From: Tieghemiomyces parasiticus
Taxonomy: Eukaryota > Kickxellomycota > Dimargaritomycetes > Dimargaritales > Dimargaritaceae
Reading direction: 5' to 3'
Assembly: GCA_027575765.1 (NCBI GenBank)
Contig: JANBPT010000203.1
Location: 1 to 56,868, forward strand
Length of the DNA: 56,868 nucleotides
In this document: piece by piece, positions 42,330 through 54,800 of the stretch
Layout of the letters: each line of letters begins with the position of its first letter
How positions within the stretch are numbered: the first letter of the stretch is position 1
Notes under the pieces: model-generated
Databases searched by the model: none
Seen by the model: the letters and a program-made list of their open reading frames with translations, nothing else
Told to the model about the DNA's origin: nothing
Program-made: the position numbers and the translations under genes

Positions 42330-44862
42330 TGTGGACTCCCCCCTCCCATCTGCCATTTAACAATGACCTGCGACATTTTCACGCAGGATTGCTCATTGGG
42401 CCATGTTCCTACAGTTAGTAGCTGGGGAGACCGTCGGCAAACACTGCGAACCAAGACAAATTGGCGCAAGAGTATAGGGGTCATTGGGCTGATCGCATAG
42501 CCTATCTATCACCGGATGGGACGTGCCAGCTACGATTTAGGCACTTGCGATAAAGCCCAGGAACGGTCAGCCGAACTGGTTATATAGCGTAAGGCTCTAT
42601 TGACTGTCCTCAATGCTCGGTTAAATCATAAACCGGTAAGGTGAGATAATATTGTCCTAGCGGTTACAGTTGCTAGAGTTGCGAGTAATGATTAAGCGAT
42701 AAGTGACGGTCCTGAGAGTCGTGCTATTGTTGTAACTTACCAACACACATGGGCTTTCAAGGTTGTCATTCTGTTCGTTGACGCCTCGAGTGCGTTACAG
42801 TGGCGTCTCCTGGTCGGGCAGCTTCGTATTTCTCAGGATGACTTAGTTTTTGGGACTCCCGCAGTTAAATGTGAGGAAATTAGTAGGAGAATCCCCCCTT
42901 CCCACTTCAGAGTAACCCCTTGGAAAAACGTGGAGTCCGGAGCCTACTAGCCTTGGCTCCTGCAGTTTAAGCCAGCCTGAAATCTACAAGGCTGGTCTAC
43001 AAGGGCACATCCGGCAATCCATGCCTACCCCAGCTATTAGACTAGGTCGAGCAGCCTTTACCTGCCTACTTGCCCGTTGAGAAAGGAGTTGAGGGTATAT
43101 TTCGTTGACGTTAAATAATTAACCGACATGTCTGATTGTCTTCCAGGGGCAGAAGCGTCATTAGCATGCCCGCCTTTATGAGCTCGGGGCGGGATACGGA
43201 CGGAGTTGGCTAAATCCGGGACCCGAAAGAGGAAGACGCACGGATTGAAGTGGCTAAAGCTATTGAGGGCAGCAAGGGGTAGCAGCGACCTTACTGCGGT
43301 GAACATTGGATAACTTTACCCTTTCCTAGGCAAACGCGGATGACTTCGCTTTTGCCGCCGTCTGACCCTCAGTTTCCCCGCCTTCCGCTATTCATATGAG
43401 CGGTGTAACGACCTTGGTGGTTTTCTTGCAGATGTGCACTTACTGGGCTCATCATTGGTGGGATTATTCCAGCCAACGGTTTACGGTGGCAGGTTACCCT
43501 GACCACGCGCCATATCCTCGGGCCCGGTATGTGGAGGAGGGGCGGTGATCTATCAATCCCGGCTGTCCACTTGACATGGCGGCGGACCAGATAAAAAATA
43601 AATAAATGTACTGCAGAAGTGACGATTGGGCAAGAGGGAAGGAGGGAGAACTAGCGTGACGCCATTGGCAGGTGTCTTGCCCGAGGATTGTTGGGCTATG
43701 AGAGAAAGAAAAAAAAAAGCACAATATTGGATAGGAGTTAACAGTTCGAATAGGGCCAAACCGCAGTCGGTGGCCAACAACCTTAGATGGATATGTCCTC
43801 CGCTGGCTTGTGCAAGCTCTAATGTCCCCTCCTCCCAGTATGGTGGTGGTGAGCGGTCATGCCAGACATTGGAAGGAGGACTCTGATTATCGTTCCCAAC
43901 GCTCTGGGACGCGGCAGTTCGTTTTGTCGACTGGTATCCTCTGCAAGTAGCCCCCGTCCACCGAAATAATGTCTAACCACCCTCTCTACATGTTCTTACC
44001 CCTGACCGCTCCCCTGCTGGATGGTGTTGCTGCCTTTTGCAACCTACTGACGCCATGCTAAATTGGGTTCGCCATTCTGCCCTTGCGCTTTTTTGAGCTC
44101 CCTCACACGATTTTTTTTACTTTGCCTAACAATGTTGACAGTGTCTTAACACACAGCGACTCTAGGGATCTACCTGGACCATACAGACCAGATACATTCT
44201 ATGGTGGCCGTAGTGTATTTCCACCCATTCAACTGATCACTCGCTTGACCTCCAAGTTCGATAGGAGCACAGGGTACTTGGCCTGCCTTCCTCCCACGAT
44301 CACCTGTATCATGAATGGGGATTGGCGGGATTTTGTCCGGCGTACTCATCCCCGTAGCCCTTTCAATTCTGCTCCGCCATGCTACCCTACTCGGGCCGTA
44401 TCTGCGCTTTCTCCTCATTGGCAGTAGTTGGAAATATATATAGGCGGTCTACTTTCAGTTTCCCCCTTCGCCCCGTTAGCTCTGAGTTCATATATAAGCA
44501 GCCAAACCCATGTTCTTTCTGCTGTCTACTGGCTTTATTTCCATCTTAAATTTTTATTGATTCCCAACGTCACCCTTTCTACTTCACCCGTATCCATATC
44601 GAGAGACGGTAGCTTACCTCTCACTGGCCACATCCCAATCACTACCACCTTACGCTATAGTATCCATCTTCCTCGTTTTGGCCTAGTCATTCTAGGCCCT
44701 GCAGCTCCTCTTCTTTAGACGTCTGGCTGTTATTCATTACCCCCTGGGCCCGCCGTCCTGGCCGCCGGGTCGATATATTTTTCACTGTGACGCCACCATA
44801 ATCCCGAACCGGGGTCCGTATCGTTTTGTTTTCCGGCCGTATTAGTCCGCTCCGCCACCCAA

Positions 44863-44881
44863 CCCCCCCCCCAAAAAAAAA
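44863..44881 (+). repeat. C10A9 tract touching the ABCG start codon
   Basis: Ten C residues are followed directly by nine A residues, which run into the ATG at 44882. The A-rich leader may affect start-site choice or translation efficiency. Confidence 0.8.
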
Positions 44882-47248
44882 ATGTCGTCCGCTCTCCTAT
44901 CACAGCGACCGTCGCTTACGGAAGAGCCCAGCGAGGTGGCCATTCCTATGGATAACTTTCTCAACGCCAACAGCGACGCCGTCGAGCCCGTCCAGATCGT
45001 GTTCAAGAACCTCCGCTACGCCGTTACTATGAAGGGCAAGGGGCCTGGCGCCGAAGATAGGCGGCCCATAGTGAGCAGTGCCGCTACGTCCAGTGAAAAA
45101 CTCGAAGCCGGTGCAGCTGCCGAAACTGCCCCAGCGCCGACTGGTCGGTTCGGTCGCCACCGCGCGCGCGCGCCCCGTACCTACGAGAAGACTATTTTGC
45201 ATAGCCTGGTCGGCGCATTCCAACCTGGGCGTGTCACCGCCATCCTGGGCCCCAGCGGGTCTGGTAAAACCTCGCTACTCAATATAATGGCCGGGTCCGT
45301 CAAGGCTGGCCACATCACCGGTGACATTCTGGTCAACGGTCGCCAGGTGACCGGCCAGGCCATCCGCCTCGTCTCCGGCTATGTGTTCCAGGACGATGTG
45401 ATCCTACCGACCATGACCGTAGAGGAAGCCATCGACATGTGCGCCATGCTTCGATGCCCGGAACTCGGCCCCACGGAACGCCGCCGCCGCGTCGACGAGG
45501 TTATCGCCCTCCTCGAGCTCGATAAGGCCCGCCACACCATCATCGGGTCGCCTGATAAGAAGGGTGTGTCGGGTGGCGAGCGCAAGCGCTGTGCGATCGC
45601 TATGGAACTCATCACTAACCCATCGGTCCTATTCCTGGACGAACCTACCTCGGGCCTAGACGCCTACACTGCCGCTACCGTGACCTACATCCTCAAGCAG
45701 CTGGCCCAATCAGGCCGTACGGTGGTGGCCGTCATGCACCAGCCCTCGTCGGAAATTTTCCATACCTTCGACGACGTAATGATTCTCCACGAGGGTCGTA
45801 CCGTATACCTGGGCGAGGCCTCCCACGCTGTGGACTATTTTTCTCGAGTAGGCTACCGTTGCCCGACCTACACCAACCCCGCCGACTACTTCTTTATGAG
45901 TATCCTGTACCAGTTCGACCCGAGCAACCTCCAGGTGGGCGACAAGACGGGCCAAATCCAGGCCGAGCACCGCCGAATGGACGAAATCTACCAGTTCTGG
46001 CAGGACTCCCCCGAAGCCGCCTACTACCGCCACCTCTCCGACAACCCGCTGACCCGCCGCATCACCACCAGCACATTCAAGCGCCGGGCTACCCTAGGTG
46101 TCCAGTACAAGACCCTGCTCCGGCGTAGTGCCCACAATGCCCTGCGTAACAAGATGGTCATCCATGCTAAGCTCGGCCAGGCCATCTTCTTTGGCGTGTT
46201 CGTTGGCCTCATCTTCCTTCGGATCCCGCACAAGGACAGTCTGGCCGCCCAGGCACAGGACATGACCGGCGCCCTCTTTTTCGTGGCCGTAAACCAGTTC
46301 TTCGCTAATTCCATGCCCGTCGTCACCACATACGCCGCCGAGCGCGACGTGTTCACCCGTGAGCACGGTAACGGCCTCTATTCCCTCCCCGCCTACTTCT
46401 TGGCCAAGAACACCGTGGAGCTCCCCTTCGTTATCCTGGCCCCGTTTATTTTCTCATGTATCACATACTGGATGTTTGGCTTACAGGCCAGCGCCGCCAA
46501 GTTCTTCATCTACGTGGCAGTGACCATCACCGTGGCCCTGTGTGGCAACGCCTTCGGTACCTTCCTGGCCTGCTCCGTCAAGGACCTCGCCATCGCCATG
46601 GTCATCATGCCCGTGATCATCCTCCCGCTCATGATTTTTGGCGGCCTCTTTGTTAACACTGGCAGCGCTCCGCCGTATCTGGCCTGGATCCAGTGGATCA
46701 GCCCCATCAAATACGGTTTCTCAGCCCTAGCTATCAACCAACTCCGTGGGTACACCTCCCAAGGTCAGAACATTGGCGACACCACCCTCGAGAACCTCGA
46801 CCTGGGCAGTTTCGGTATCCTGGTGAACATTATGTTTTTATTGGGCCTATTCCTCGTCCTGTTCGTCCTTGCCTACCTAGGCCTATGGCGCCTGGTTCGT
46901 GTTAATGCCGCCGGTAAGATCCAGCGGGGCAAATTGAGCCCCAAGAAGCAGCTCCTGGCCGACCCGCTTGCCCACTTCCCAGCCCTTGAAGATATTTCCG
47001 GCCCGTACCGTGAATCGCCTTCGGATGTCGCCCTTTCCGAGAAGCACCTGAATGGTGAACCGCGGCAGCGGTTGGTCAGCAAACATACACTGGATGACAT
47101 TGCTTCGGCCGACGGCCCTGCCCACTTTGGTTCTGTCGGCACCTTTGTCCACCCCACTGCAGGTTCTTTGGTACCCGGGGCCGATGAGACTGTGCACTCC
47201 ACCGCCGAATCCCGCCGTAGCTCGGCCAATGGGCCATCCGCCCCATAG
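44882..47248 (+). CDS. ABC transporter, ABCG (White) half-transporter, 788 aa
   Basis: ABCG half-transporters dimerise to export sterols, lipids or xenobiotics across the plasma or vacuolar membrane. The single-exon frame shows the reverse ABC order (nucleotide-binding then membrane domain). Walker A is GPSGSGKT (123-130), the Q-loop lies at YVFQDD (167-172), the signature is VSGGERKR (229-236), Walker B is VLFLDEP (249-255) and the switch His is in VMHQPSS (284-290). The ABC2-type membrane domain spans about 400-670, with hydrophobic helices near 431-447, 461-480, 513-532, 540-560, 567-592 and 646-670, and the family's NPADYFF (332-338). Two departures are an Ala/Pro/Arg insert at about 62-100 between the first strand and Walker A, and a hydrophilic ~118-residue C-terminal tail (671-788) rich in Ser that may be a regulatory phosphorylation region. 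No intron is needed. The substrate is not predictable. Confidence 0.95.
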   Translation: MSSALLSQRPSLTEEPSEVAIPMDNFLNANSDAVEPVQIVFKNLRYAVTMKGKGPGAEDRRPIVSSAATSSEKLEAGAAAETAPAPTGRFGRHRARAPRTYEKTILHSLVGAFQPGRVTAILGPSGSGKTSLLNIMAGSVKAGHITGDILVNGRQVTGQAIRLVSGYVFQDDVILPTMTVEEAIDMCAMLRCPELGPTERRRRVDEVIALLELDKARHTIIGSPDKKGVSGGERKRCAIAMELITNPSVLFLDEPTSGLDAYTAATVTYILKQLAQSGRTVVAVMHQPSSEIFHTFDDVMILHEGRTVYLGEASHAVDYFSRVGYRCPTYTNPADYFFMSILYQFDPSNLQVGDKTGQIQAEHRRMDEIYQFWQDSPEAAYYRHLSDNPLTRRITTSTFKRRATLGVQYKTLLRRSAHNALRNKMVIHAKLGQAIFFGVFVGLIFLRIPHKDSLAAQAQDMTGALFFVAVNQFFANSMPVVTTYAAERDVFTREHGNGLYSLPAYFLAKNTVELPFVILAPFIFSCITYWMFGLQASAAKFFIYVAVTITVALCGNAFGTFLACSVKDLAIAMVIMPVIILPLMIFGGLFVNTGSAPPYLAWIQWISPIKYGFSALAINQLRGYTSQGQNIGDTTLENLDLGSFGILVNIMFLLGLFLVLFVLAYLGLWRLVRVNAAGKIQRGKLSPKKQLLADPLAHFPALEDISGPYRESPSDVALSEKHLNGEPRQRLVSKHTLDDIASADGPAHFGSVGTFVHPTAGSLVPGADETVHSTAESRRSSANGPSAP

Positions 47249-47529
47249 ACGTATACCCTTAGTTCCCGCGACTAAACGGCGCCCTATGCCCTCCGTAGGC
47301 TCTGTCGCCTTCATCATTGCTAATTATATGTAAGCCACCGCGCCCGGCCAGCTATCTAGCGGGCCCTTCCTTATTTACTTCAATGACATACTACTTCACC
47401 CTAGTCCGTGTCGTTGCTATTTATTTGCTTACTACACACCTGTCGTCCCCCCCCCTCACATTTGGCCCGTAACCCCAATTATACGACCGAGCAGTTTAGA
47501 CTCCGTCCTCCATGCTTCAACCTCGTACC

Positions 47530-47535
47530 AATAAA
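47530..47535 (+). terminator. Candidate polyadenylation signal AATAAA for the ABCG gene
   Basis: An AATAAA hexamer lies about 280 nt downstream of the ABCG stop codon. Confidence 0.25.
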
Positions 47536-48216
47536 TCCCAACATGTAACTTGATCAAACACTGCATGGATAGAAGCGATATCTTTTCCCATAAATTACAA
47601 ATCCCTACAAGATTAAATACCAGCTGAATTCCCGAAGTTACCACATGTTACCTGGGAGAGGCACGGCACTCAAGAGATGTAGCGACGATGTGTCAAATTG
47701 ACACCAACTTCCCTTGTGACCATCATGAGGGTAGAAGGAACTGGGGTGAATGGAAGCCCGCTCAACCTCAAGGGATGCGGAGTCTAGTAATAGCGGAGTG
47801 GAACGTGTGGAGGCCCCAGTAGCTCCATGCCGGCTGCAAAGTATTATGCAGACTATGAGTTACTATCTCTACCCCCTTTGCCTATTTTATTCGACGTGAT
47901 ACCCTGAATTAGGAATGCCTACAATAAAATATCTAGGGTGCCTAGTCATTACTCCAAGTTCCGAATAAGAAGGGGAACAACGATAGCCGCATAGAATTAC
48001 TGTGGGGCACGATACAGACAACGTGTAGTATGTAGGGGGCGATAATTGGGCCTTGACTCAAGGATAATCAAGTAATCGACCAACAGTGGCGGACTGAGAC
48101 TTGGCGAGGCGGGAAGGTAGGTAGACCACTCAGGTGAGAGATTTTAACAAGTGTAGGGTCAAGAGAGGGAGTCAGGGAAATAGCTCGTTGGCTGCAATCG
48201 AGCACGGCCTAAAAGG

Positions 48217-48277
48217 GGCACATGCGCATATGTGCGCGTGCCACCAAGCTGAGTGCTACTGGGATGAAGTATAAAAG
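48217..48277. promoter_or_regulatory. Near-palindrome followed by TATAAAAG
   Basis: A 26-nt imperfect palindrome (48217-48242, GGCAC...GTGCC with a CATATG core) is followed 28 bases later by TATAAAAG (48270-48277). The arrangement resembles a core promoter, but no gene was recognised on either side. Confidence 0.25.
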
Positions 48278-51200
48278 TGAACCATGGCCATTGGGGGACA
48301 ACCACTATGGCTAGCCTTCGAGTTACCGTATAGACCGACTTACCAACCCCCTCCCGCCCTAGTTCTCCTATTTCATTGAAATATTGACCTACGAATTGGT
48401 CGTCGGGTGCGAGAATAAAGTTAAGGAGAAGGGAGGGGGTCAAAATGGATAATCAAATCGAATCGACTGACTTAACTCCTGGCTGACCGCCTTATGTTTA
48501 TGTGCACGTGGTTTGCCTAACCAAACCCGATCTGTTGACGCCTTTACCCCCCCTTTTTCAAGTCTCCTGGCCGCTACGTTCAGTGTTGACAAGGAGAGTG
48601 GAGCCTATCAGGCCAACCTCCTTGTTCCTTAAGAGCTTGTTCGATAGCTAGTTATCCATAGCCTAGACCGGTGACCCAAAGGGCTTAACCGTGGATCGTT
48701 GCAAGGGTAGGGGGTAGTTTATGTCTAGATGAATAGAGACCATGGGTTCTTGGCAGGGTGGCGGATAAAGGGGGTACGCTTCGCCCAATCGTCCACTGGT
48801 AGCACAATAATGATGACCATGGTATGCAAACCGTACAGTTCGGCCACGTTACCAAGTTTAATGCGGCTGTATTAACTGTAAGCAAAGTAGCGTGTCCAGT
48901 ACCCTCGTTCATACAGGAGTATCAAGTGAACTGGCCCGCTGGACATAACCTTCCCAAACGCTGTTACCCAACTCCAACAAGGCACTGCCTTACTCTCCAG
49001 GTAAGGTTCTCAGATGCGCGGAAGGGTAGTCCCCGGCGCCGACAGGGTAATGAGCGCTTCCAGATTTCGTACAAACCAGTTAACTGGTAAACAATGTCGT
49101 TGGCATCCTAGTCTGATTACTATACTCATCCTACGGGCAGCCTGTGCTTGATTTCAACCGCTGGTAGAGAGATCCTAGGGGGGGTAGTATTGTACAGCAT
49201 GGTCTATTTGTGAGCGCAGAGATGCAGAAGTAGATGTACGACGAGTAGTGAAGCAAGATGGTACGCCAATGCTGTGTCTATCAATCTCAAACAGTTCGTG
49301 GCCCAGGCATACTTTACCATGCTATTCAACGACAGGGGCATGCCTAGCAAAAACCAATGTCCGGCTTGGCCATATAGGGTGAATGGTAGCTCTCTAGACT
49401 ATTATAGAGTGGAAGTTATGGGCTACGGTGAGAAGCATGGGTATGGTCACCACAAACCAGACTGGATTAATTATATACCCCTTCCCAAATGGCATATCAA
49501 GGATAGAAGCACATTGGTAGGCCGGGTATACCTTTCTCTCTCCTATGCCCCAAAGAGTCCATTTGAATTCTAAGCTGTTGCACCGCAGGGGGACGTGTAA
49601 GGCCCACCACCACAAGTCCTGAATCATCTGTTCCCAGGCTGTACTTCCAAATGGGCCATTGGCGGTGGCAGGAATGCCGATCTGAACCCCTAGTCATTAT
49701 CTACAAGGGTCATAACGATGATGAATCTGGCTTGTGATCACTGATAGTCACCCGAAACAAAAATGAAACAGTGGATAATAAGAATACGGCATGCACATAT
49801 AATGTCCCACTGGAGACCTAGGACTATCAGTTACCAAGTTGCCTGTCAATATGCAAGCAGCGGCACCTATTCTGTTGCAGTTTTCTTCACCTGTGTCAAA
49901 CTCTCCACTGTGCGGCTGCAAGGGTATCTCTTTGCCAGTCACTATTCTGCCTTGTTGCCATCCCAACCCAATTGTATGTATGGACTCGCAATACATAAAA
50001 AAGAAGGGGAAAGGCCAGCAGTTGGATGGTCATGGGTTGTCATACCACCCCCCCCCTTCCTTTCGTTATTCGGTTGGCACCGGCCTTTGAAACTCCCTCT
50101 CCTCCTTTTCTGTGGTGCTTGTGAATGAGGAAGTATGGATTGGATGGAGGGGGGCTGCAATGAAAGTTGTTATGAAAATATAGTTATTTTTCGAAACGAC
50201 GCAAATATATTTAAGTAGAGTGAAACAGTGTAGTGTTTGGGAGGAGGACCAAGGGTAGTATTAAAAAGGGGCCGTGGTAGGGTGTTACGAATACCATAGT
50301 AGCACAGAAGTAAAGTAGTAGACGGAAAGATGATCCAAGAAGGCAGCGAACGCTTAGGTTGGTATAAAATAGCCCTTACGAAAAAGCCTAGATAGGAGAC
50401 TCAGTTCGGTTCTGTCTGTTAAGGAGGGTCAATGTGGCGTCCTAACGGTCTTCGAGGTGAACTGCTAATATATGACGATAGTAGTGGAAGAATTAATAGA
50501 TATATGGCCCATCACTGCACCTAAAATTAAGTATGGGCCAAAGCCGGGAGCATGACACGGCTATAGAGGGCTGAAATGGGTAGGTACGATAAAAAATTTA
50601 TGGGTCTTCGTTAGGCTTGGGATATTGGATGTGACTTATGAGAATCATAGTGTTCATGGATACAAGAGGTAGATTGACATGCCAGTTGCGTTGAATGTAA
50701 TAATTAGTACACCTATATAATAATACTTCACATATTATCAGTATCCAACGTTTGTCAACGTATATTGACATATACTTTACACATGGAATGTTTTCGGATT
50801 TGAAATCATCTAAACGTTTCTCTAATGTAAATAATGACACGGAGGGATCTTAAAATCCGCACATTTGTAAAATTCCAGCTATCTGTAGCGCCCACAATGG
50901 CGCCTGTTGTTTTACCTTTTTACCTGTATTCCTTTATCTGCCTGTCCCTCTATTTCCTACCCGTTGTCTGTTTTCCTCCATCATTTTATTCCCATATTAT
51001 TTTTCCTATAGTCATTTTTCGTATACCTTTGCCAATAGTCGCTGCCTTGATATTTATCCTTTTCCTCCTTCATCCTAACCTCAAAAAACCGCAAACATTG
51101 ATAACATAGGAAGCCCCTCAGCCTCTCTGGGATCCTCCTCCGTGTGACTGCCTATGCTCCCCTTCTATCGTTTGATATTTCGTAGCACTCTGCCACTCCT

Positions 51201-51826
51201 TATAGCTAACTTTTCCCTTAGCCTTATCCTTATCGTTCATTTCTCCCCGCTTTAGCCTTTATCCAATCCATAGTCTATTTAGTAATAGGGGCAGCTCAGT
51301 GAGCTCCTGCCGAAGTGCCGCAAGGATAGACCCGTTTGTGTTGACTATCGAAGAATGAAGTTTCTGACATGGATTTTATCCATTGTAGGCGTCCGTTGGT
51401 TAGTTTGGGGCTCGTGGTGGCGGGTCTGGTAAGGAAGCTGAGACATTGAATAGGCGATTAGAAAATGATGTAAGGGAATGGTGAGTCATAAGGGCCTATA
51501 TTAATGATAGAGGAAGGATGACCAAGTTGAAATGTGTGGGTGTATGGTAAGTGAAGAATTTTTGTAGGGTGTGTCCGAGCATGGCTCCAGAAAGTGCTTC
51601 AAGCTCAACACGTGAAACTAGAGCTTGTGACATCCAAATGATGAGGACCTCATTCTGTCAGTAGGCTGTCAGCTACTGAGAGAGCCAAACATAGCGGACT
51701 GTCCCATTGGAGGCTAAATGATACGCTAAATGGGCGACATCCACAAAAGATTGTTTATAGCTATCCAAGCTTAAGGCTGCGGCAGGGCATTATTACTGTA
51801 TCGTATTGGATAGAAAAAGGTGGTAA

Positions 51827-51840
51827 TATGCATATGCATA
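51827..51840. other. 14-bp palindrome
   Basis: TATGCATATGCATA is self-complementary and contains two ATGCAT units. Possible binding site or chance. Confidence 0.35.
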
Positions 51841-54800
51841 GGCAAGGCGGAGTTAGGGGAATCGGCAATACTTTGCTGCTGGTTTGTGCACACCTACAGG
51901 CTGATGGTGCCCCAACCAGGGTGTGACATGGTCCCCCCTTTTTATCCCCCATTCCCAACGCCTTGGGGGCGGGCGGACGAACAGCACATCGCCTACTCAT
52001 CCCTGCTGCCGCTGCCAGAGTATTTATAAATATCATCTCTGCTATACATTCACAAACGTACCAGGTGCAGGGTGTAACAGAATGAGAGAGTTTTGGTTAT
52101 CGGCCTCGCTCGCTTTGCTTCGCTTAAATTGTATGCTCTTTGACCCCTGTGGACTCCTTTGCGTACGTCTTGAGCGTCCACGTTGTCAACCACGGGCCAT
52201 AGAGAGGGATCAGCTACGGCCTATCACCCGAGTAACATATACACCCATTGTGTTGTGATTGATCATGGAAAACTATTGTATAAGCTACAAAGCCACCATT
52301 TTAGCCGCCAGCTCTTTATGGCCACAGATCCGGAAGGAAAGCGTTCGCTTATAAATTACGCACTGGCGGCAACACTAAGTACATTAGATTAGTCTATAGA
52401 GGCTGTGGCTTTTTCGCAGAAAGTTGGGATCATACTGCCTACGGCAACTGTTTAGAATACCCCAACAAAGGCAACTTCTCGCTGCTCTGTTCCTTGATAA
52501 CGGGCAGCCCGGGGGTCGCATTAGCTTCACTTGGAAAAGGGTCCACATAGGGACATATCCCTACTCGATGGTACATCAAGGGGTCAGTATATGACACTAC
52601 ACTTTGCTATACTCAGCCAGATTTACAATCATACCTGGGCAGTTAATGGATTCTGCCATGCTCGGGATGGCTAAGAAGTTAAAGTAAAATCGGCCCAGAA
52701 GAGGCAAGGCAAAGTCAGGGGAGGAGTGGGGTGTGAGAATGTATAATGTGGTGGGTGAGGCGACACGCCCGGTGGCGCCGCCAACGACCCCCAGCGGTGC
52801 GAGAAGATTAGCGCTGCATCATGTACCCTTGTACTGGTCGTTTTGTAGCCAGAGCAGCCCGCTCACTCCCCCTCCCAGCATAGCCACGCATGCCCAGTGT
52901 CTTCCTTTTCTGCATACTTTGTCCTCATAGCGACAATGCAGCGGAAGCCCATAATACGTTTTGTACCTGTCCGGCTAGGGATATTCAAAGGCATTCTTCA
53001 CACGCACGCCTGGGAGGAGGGAAACAGAAACACCACAATCTCCTCCCGGAATTAGGGTGGGGCGGTGCTAGGCCCGCTGCAAAACCAAGACTTAAAATCA
53101 TAGTGGAAGGAAAGATGGAACAGTAAGCGAATCAACTTAATTTAACACTTCCTGGGTGGCGCGGCCAAATAATACACCGATATTACCGTAGAACTGTTGT
53201 CCGCTTGACATGATCGATTCATTGGGAAATCTGCAATCAAATACACACGTCTACGTTGCAACTCATGGCTACCCAACGATAACAAGACGCCAAGACCCAG
53301 CCTGGTCATATTGAATACAGGTAACTATGCCCTCGTCGATATCGCAGTAGCCCTCTCCAAGTGAAAAAGGAGGAGTTGATTGATGCACCTAAGCCATCGG
53401 CTTTTGATAAATTAGCGGTCTGCTGTGGCCAGTCGTGGGAGACAAGAATGATAGACTAAGAAGTGATCAGTTGAAAATGCATATGGGTGGTGGAATACTC
53501 ATTGAGCGAGGGTAGGTACTACTTTTCACCGTAGATAATAGGCTCCTTCTCCTCCTCCCACCTTACTGTACAGCGTCTTTATGACTAGTTGGAAGGCAAT
53601 TCATGCTGAAAGCGACGGCCGTGCCGGGAAAGAGTTAAATCGTCACATTTGCGTGACCAGGAGGAATAACTTGCCTCAGGGGGTTGCTCCGCAAAACTTA
53701 CGTGCTACGTGCACCGCACAGAGTACACGCTGCATACTTCGGACACGGAGTCTCCCTTCCTTCACTCAATTGTAAGAGTGCCCCTAGAGCTATGTCAGGA
53801 ATCAAGGGAGGCTTAATTAGTATGCACCACATCGCGGCGACGGACTAGATAAAACGCCCAATGCCCTATTGGAATTGGGTGCGAGCGCTAGACAGTAAAA
53901 AGTAAGGACTGCGCCTGATAATCAGATCATATCGGCCTGAACCTGGCCTCCTGGAGGAAACAGTGTGAAAATAGACAGGTTTTATTACAGCGCAGCTGCA
54001 CATAACCCTAATCAGGATTGAATAACAAGGACTAGTTACACGTGTCTGTCGGACAGTGGGCTGTCTGAGATCCTTGTTGGGACGATAGAAGTCCTCATTT
54101 CAGACCCTTTACTGGCCTACCGAGCGAACCTGTTGATATACGACGCATCGGCTAGTAGCGTTGGCCGCTACGAACTAACAACGGGGCACAATTATGCAAC
54201 GTTGGCCAGACAGGTTCTCAGGGTGGTAAATCCAGCACCACGCCCGTTGACCAGTGTCGTAGGATTCGGTAGCATGAGCTCATAAGAAGGAGGCGGGACC
54301 TACCATCCAGTCGCGAAAACATCAGGTGGTGACGTTGTAGAAATTCTGCGACTTCGCTTACTGGCCATGTCACCGTGATGGTCAAAAAAAATGGTAGTAA
54401 TCTTCGGCCCATGACCTATACTCCTGTGCATTTTCCAAAGGGGGGGTGTCACGTTAAAGATCGCCCCAGTAATGTGACAAGAGGATTTTTTGGAAAAGAT
54501 AGTGACGATGGCTCGTGAGGTTCAGACATTGCACCAAGCCAAATACGGGGCCGAAATTAACACAAGTCTGGATCAAGTGTAAAGCTGCTTGGCAACACTG
54601 GTCTAACGGGCATCCTACGATTCGCACCCAAAACTAAGCACCCTATGGCTACAGGCCACCATCGCCCAAGGTGGGGGAGGGTGCAGGGATAATTGGGGCT
54701 ATCGACCTGGCACTGCTAAGTGGCTGGTTAGGCAAATATCCCGCAGCTCAGCGTTATTGTGCGTAGACAAACAGCCTCCAGGCTCCCTGGTTAGCAATAA

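Larger units (their letters stand above)
42166..44881. other. About 2.7 kb without a protein gene
   Basis: Between VMA7 and the ABCG gene. Open frames are short and show no pattern. Near the right end a TATATAAG element (about 44492-44499) and a pyrimidine-rich stretch fit the ABCG promoter and leader. Confidence 0.45.

Noticed and set aside
49274..49573. 99-aa frame rich in Tyr/His/Pro
   Set aside because: Plausible amino-acid mix, but no family resemblance and no extension by splice sites; not strong enough to call.
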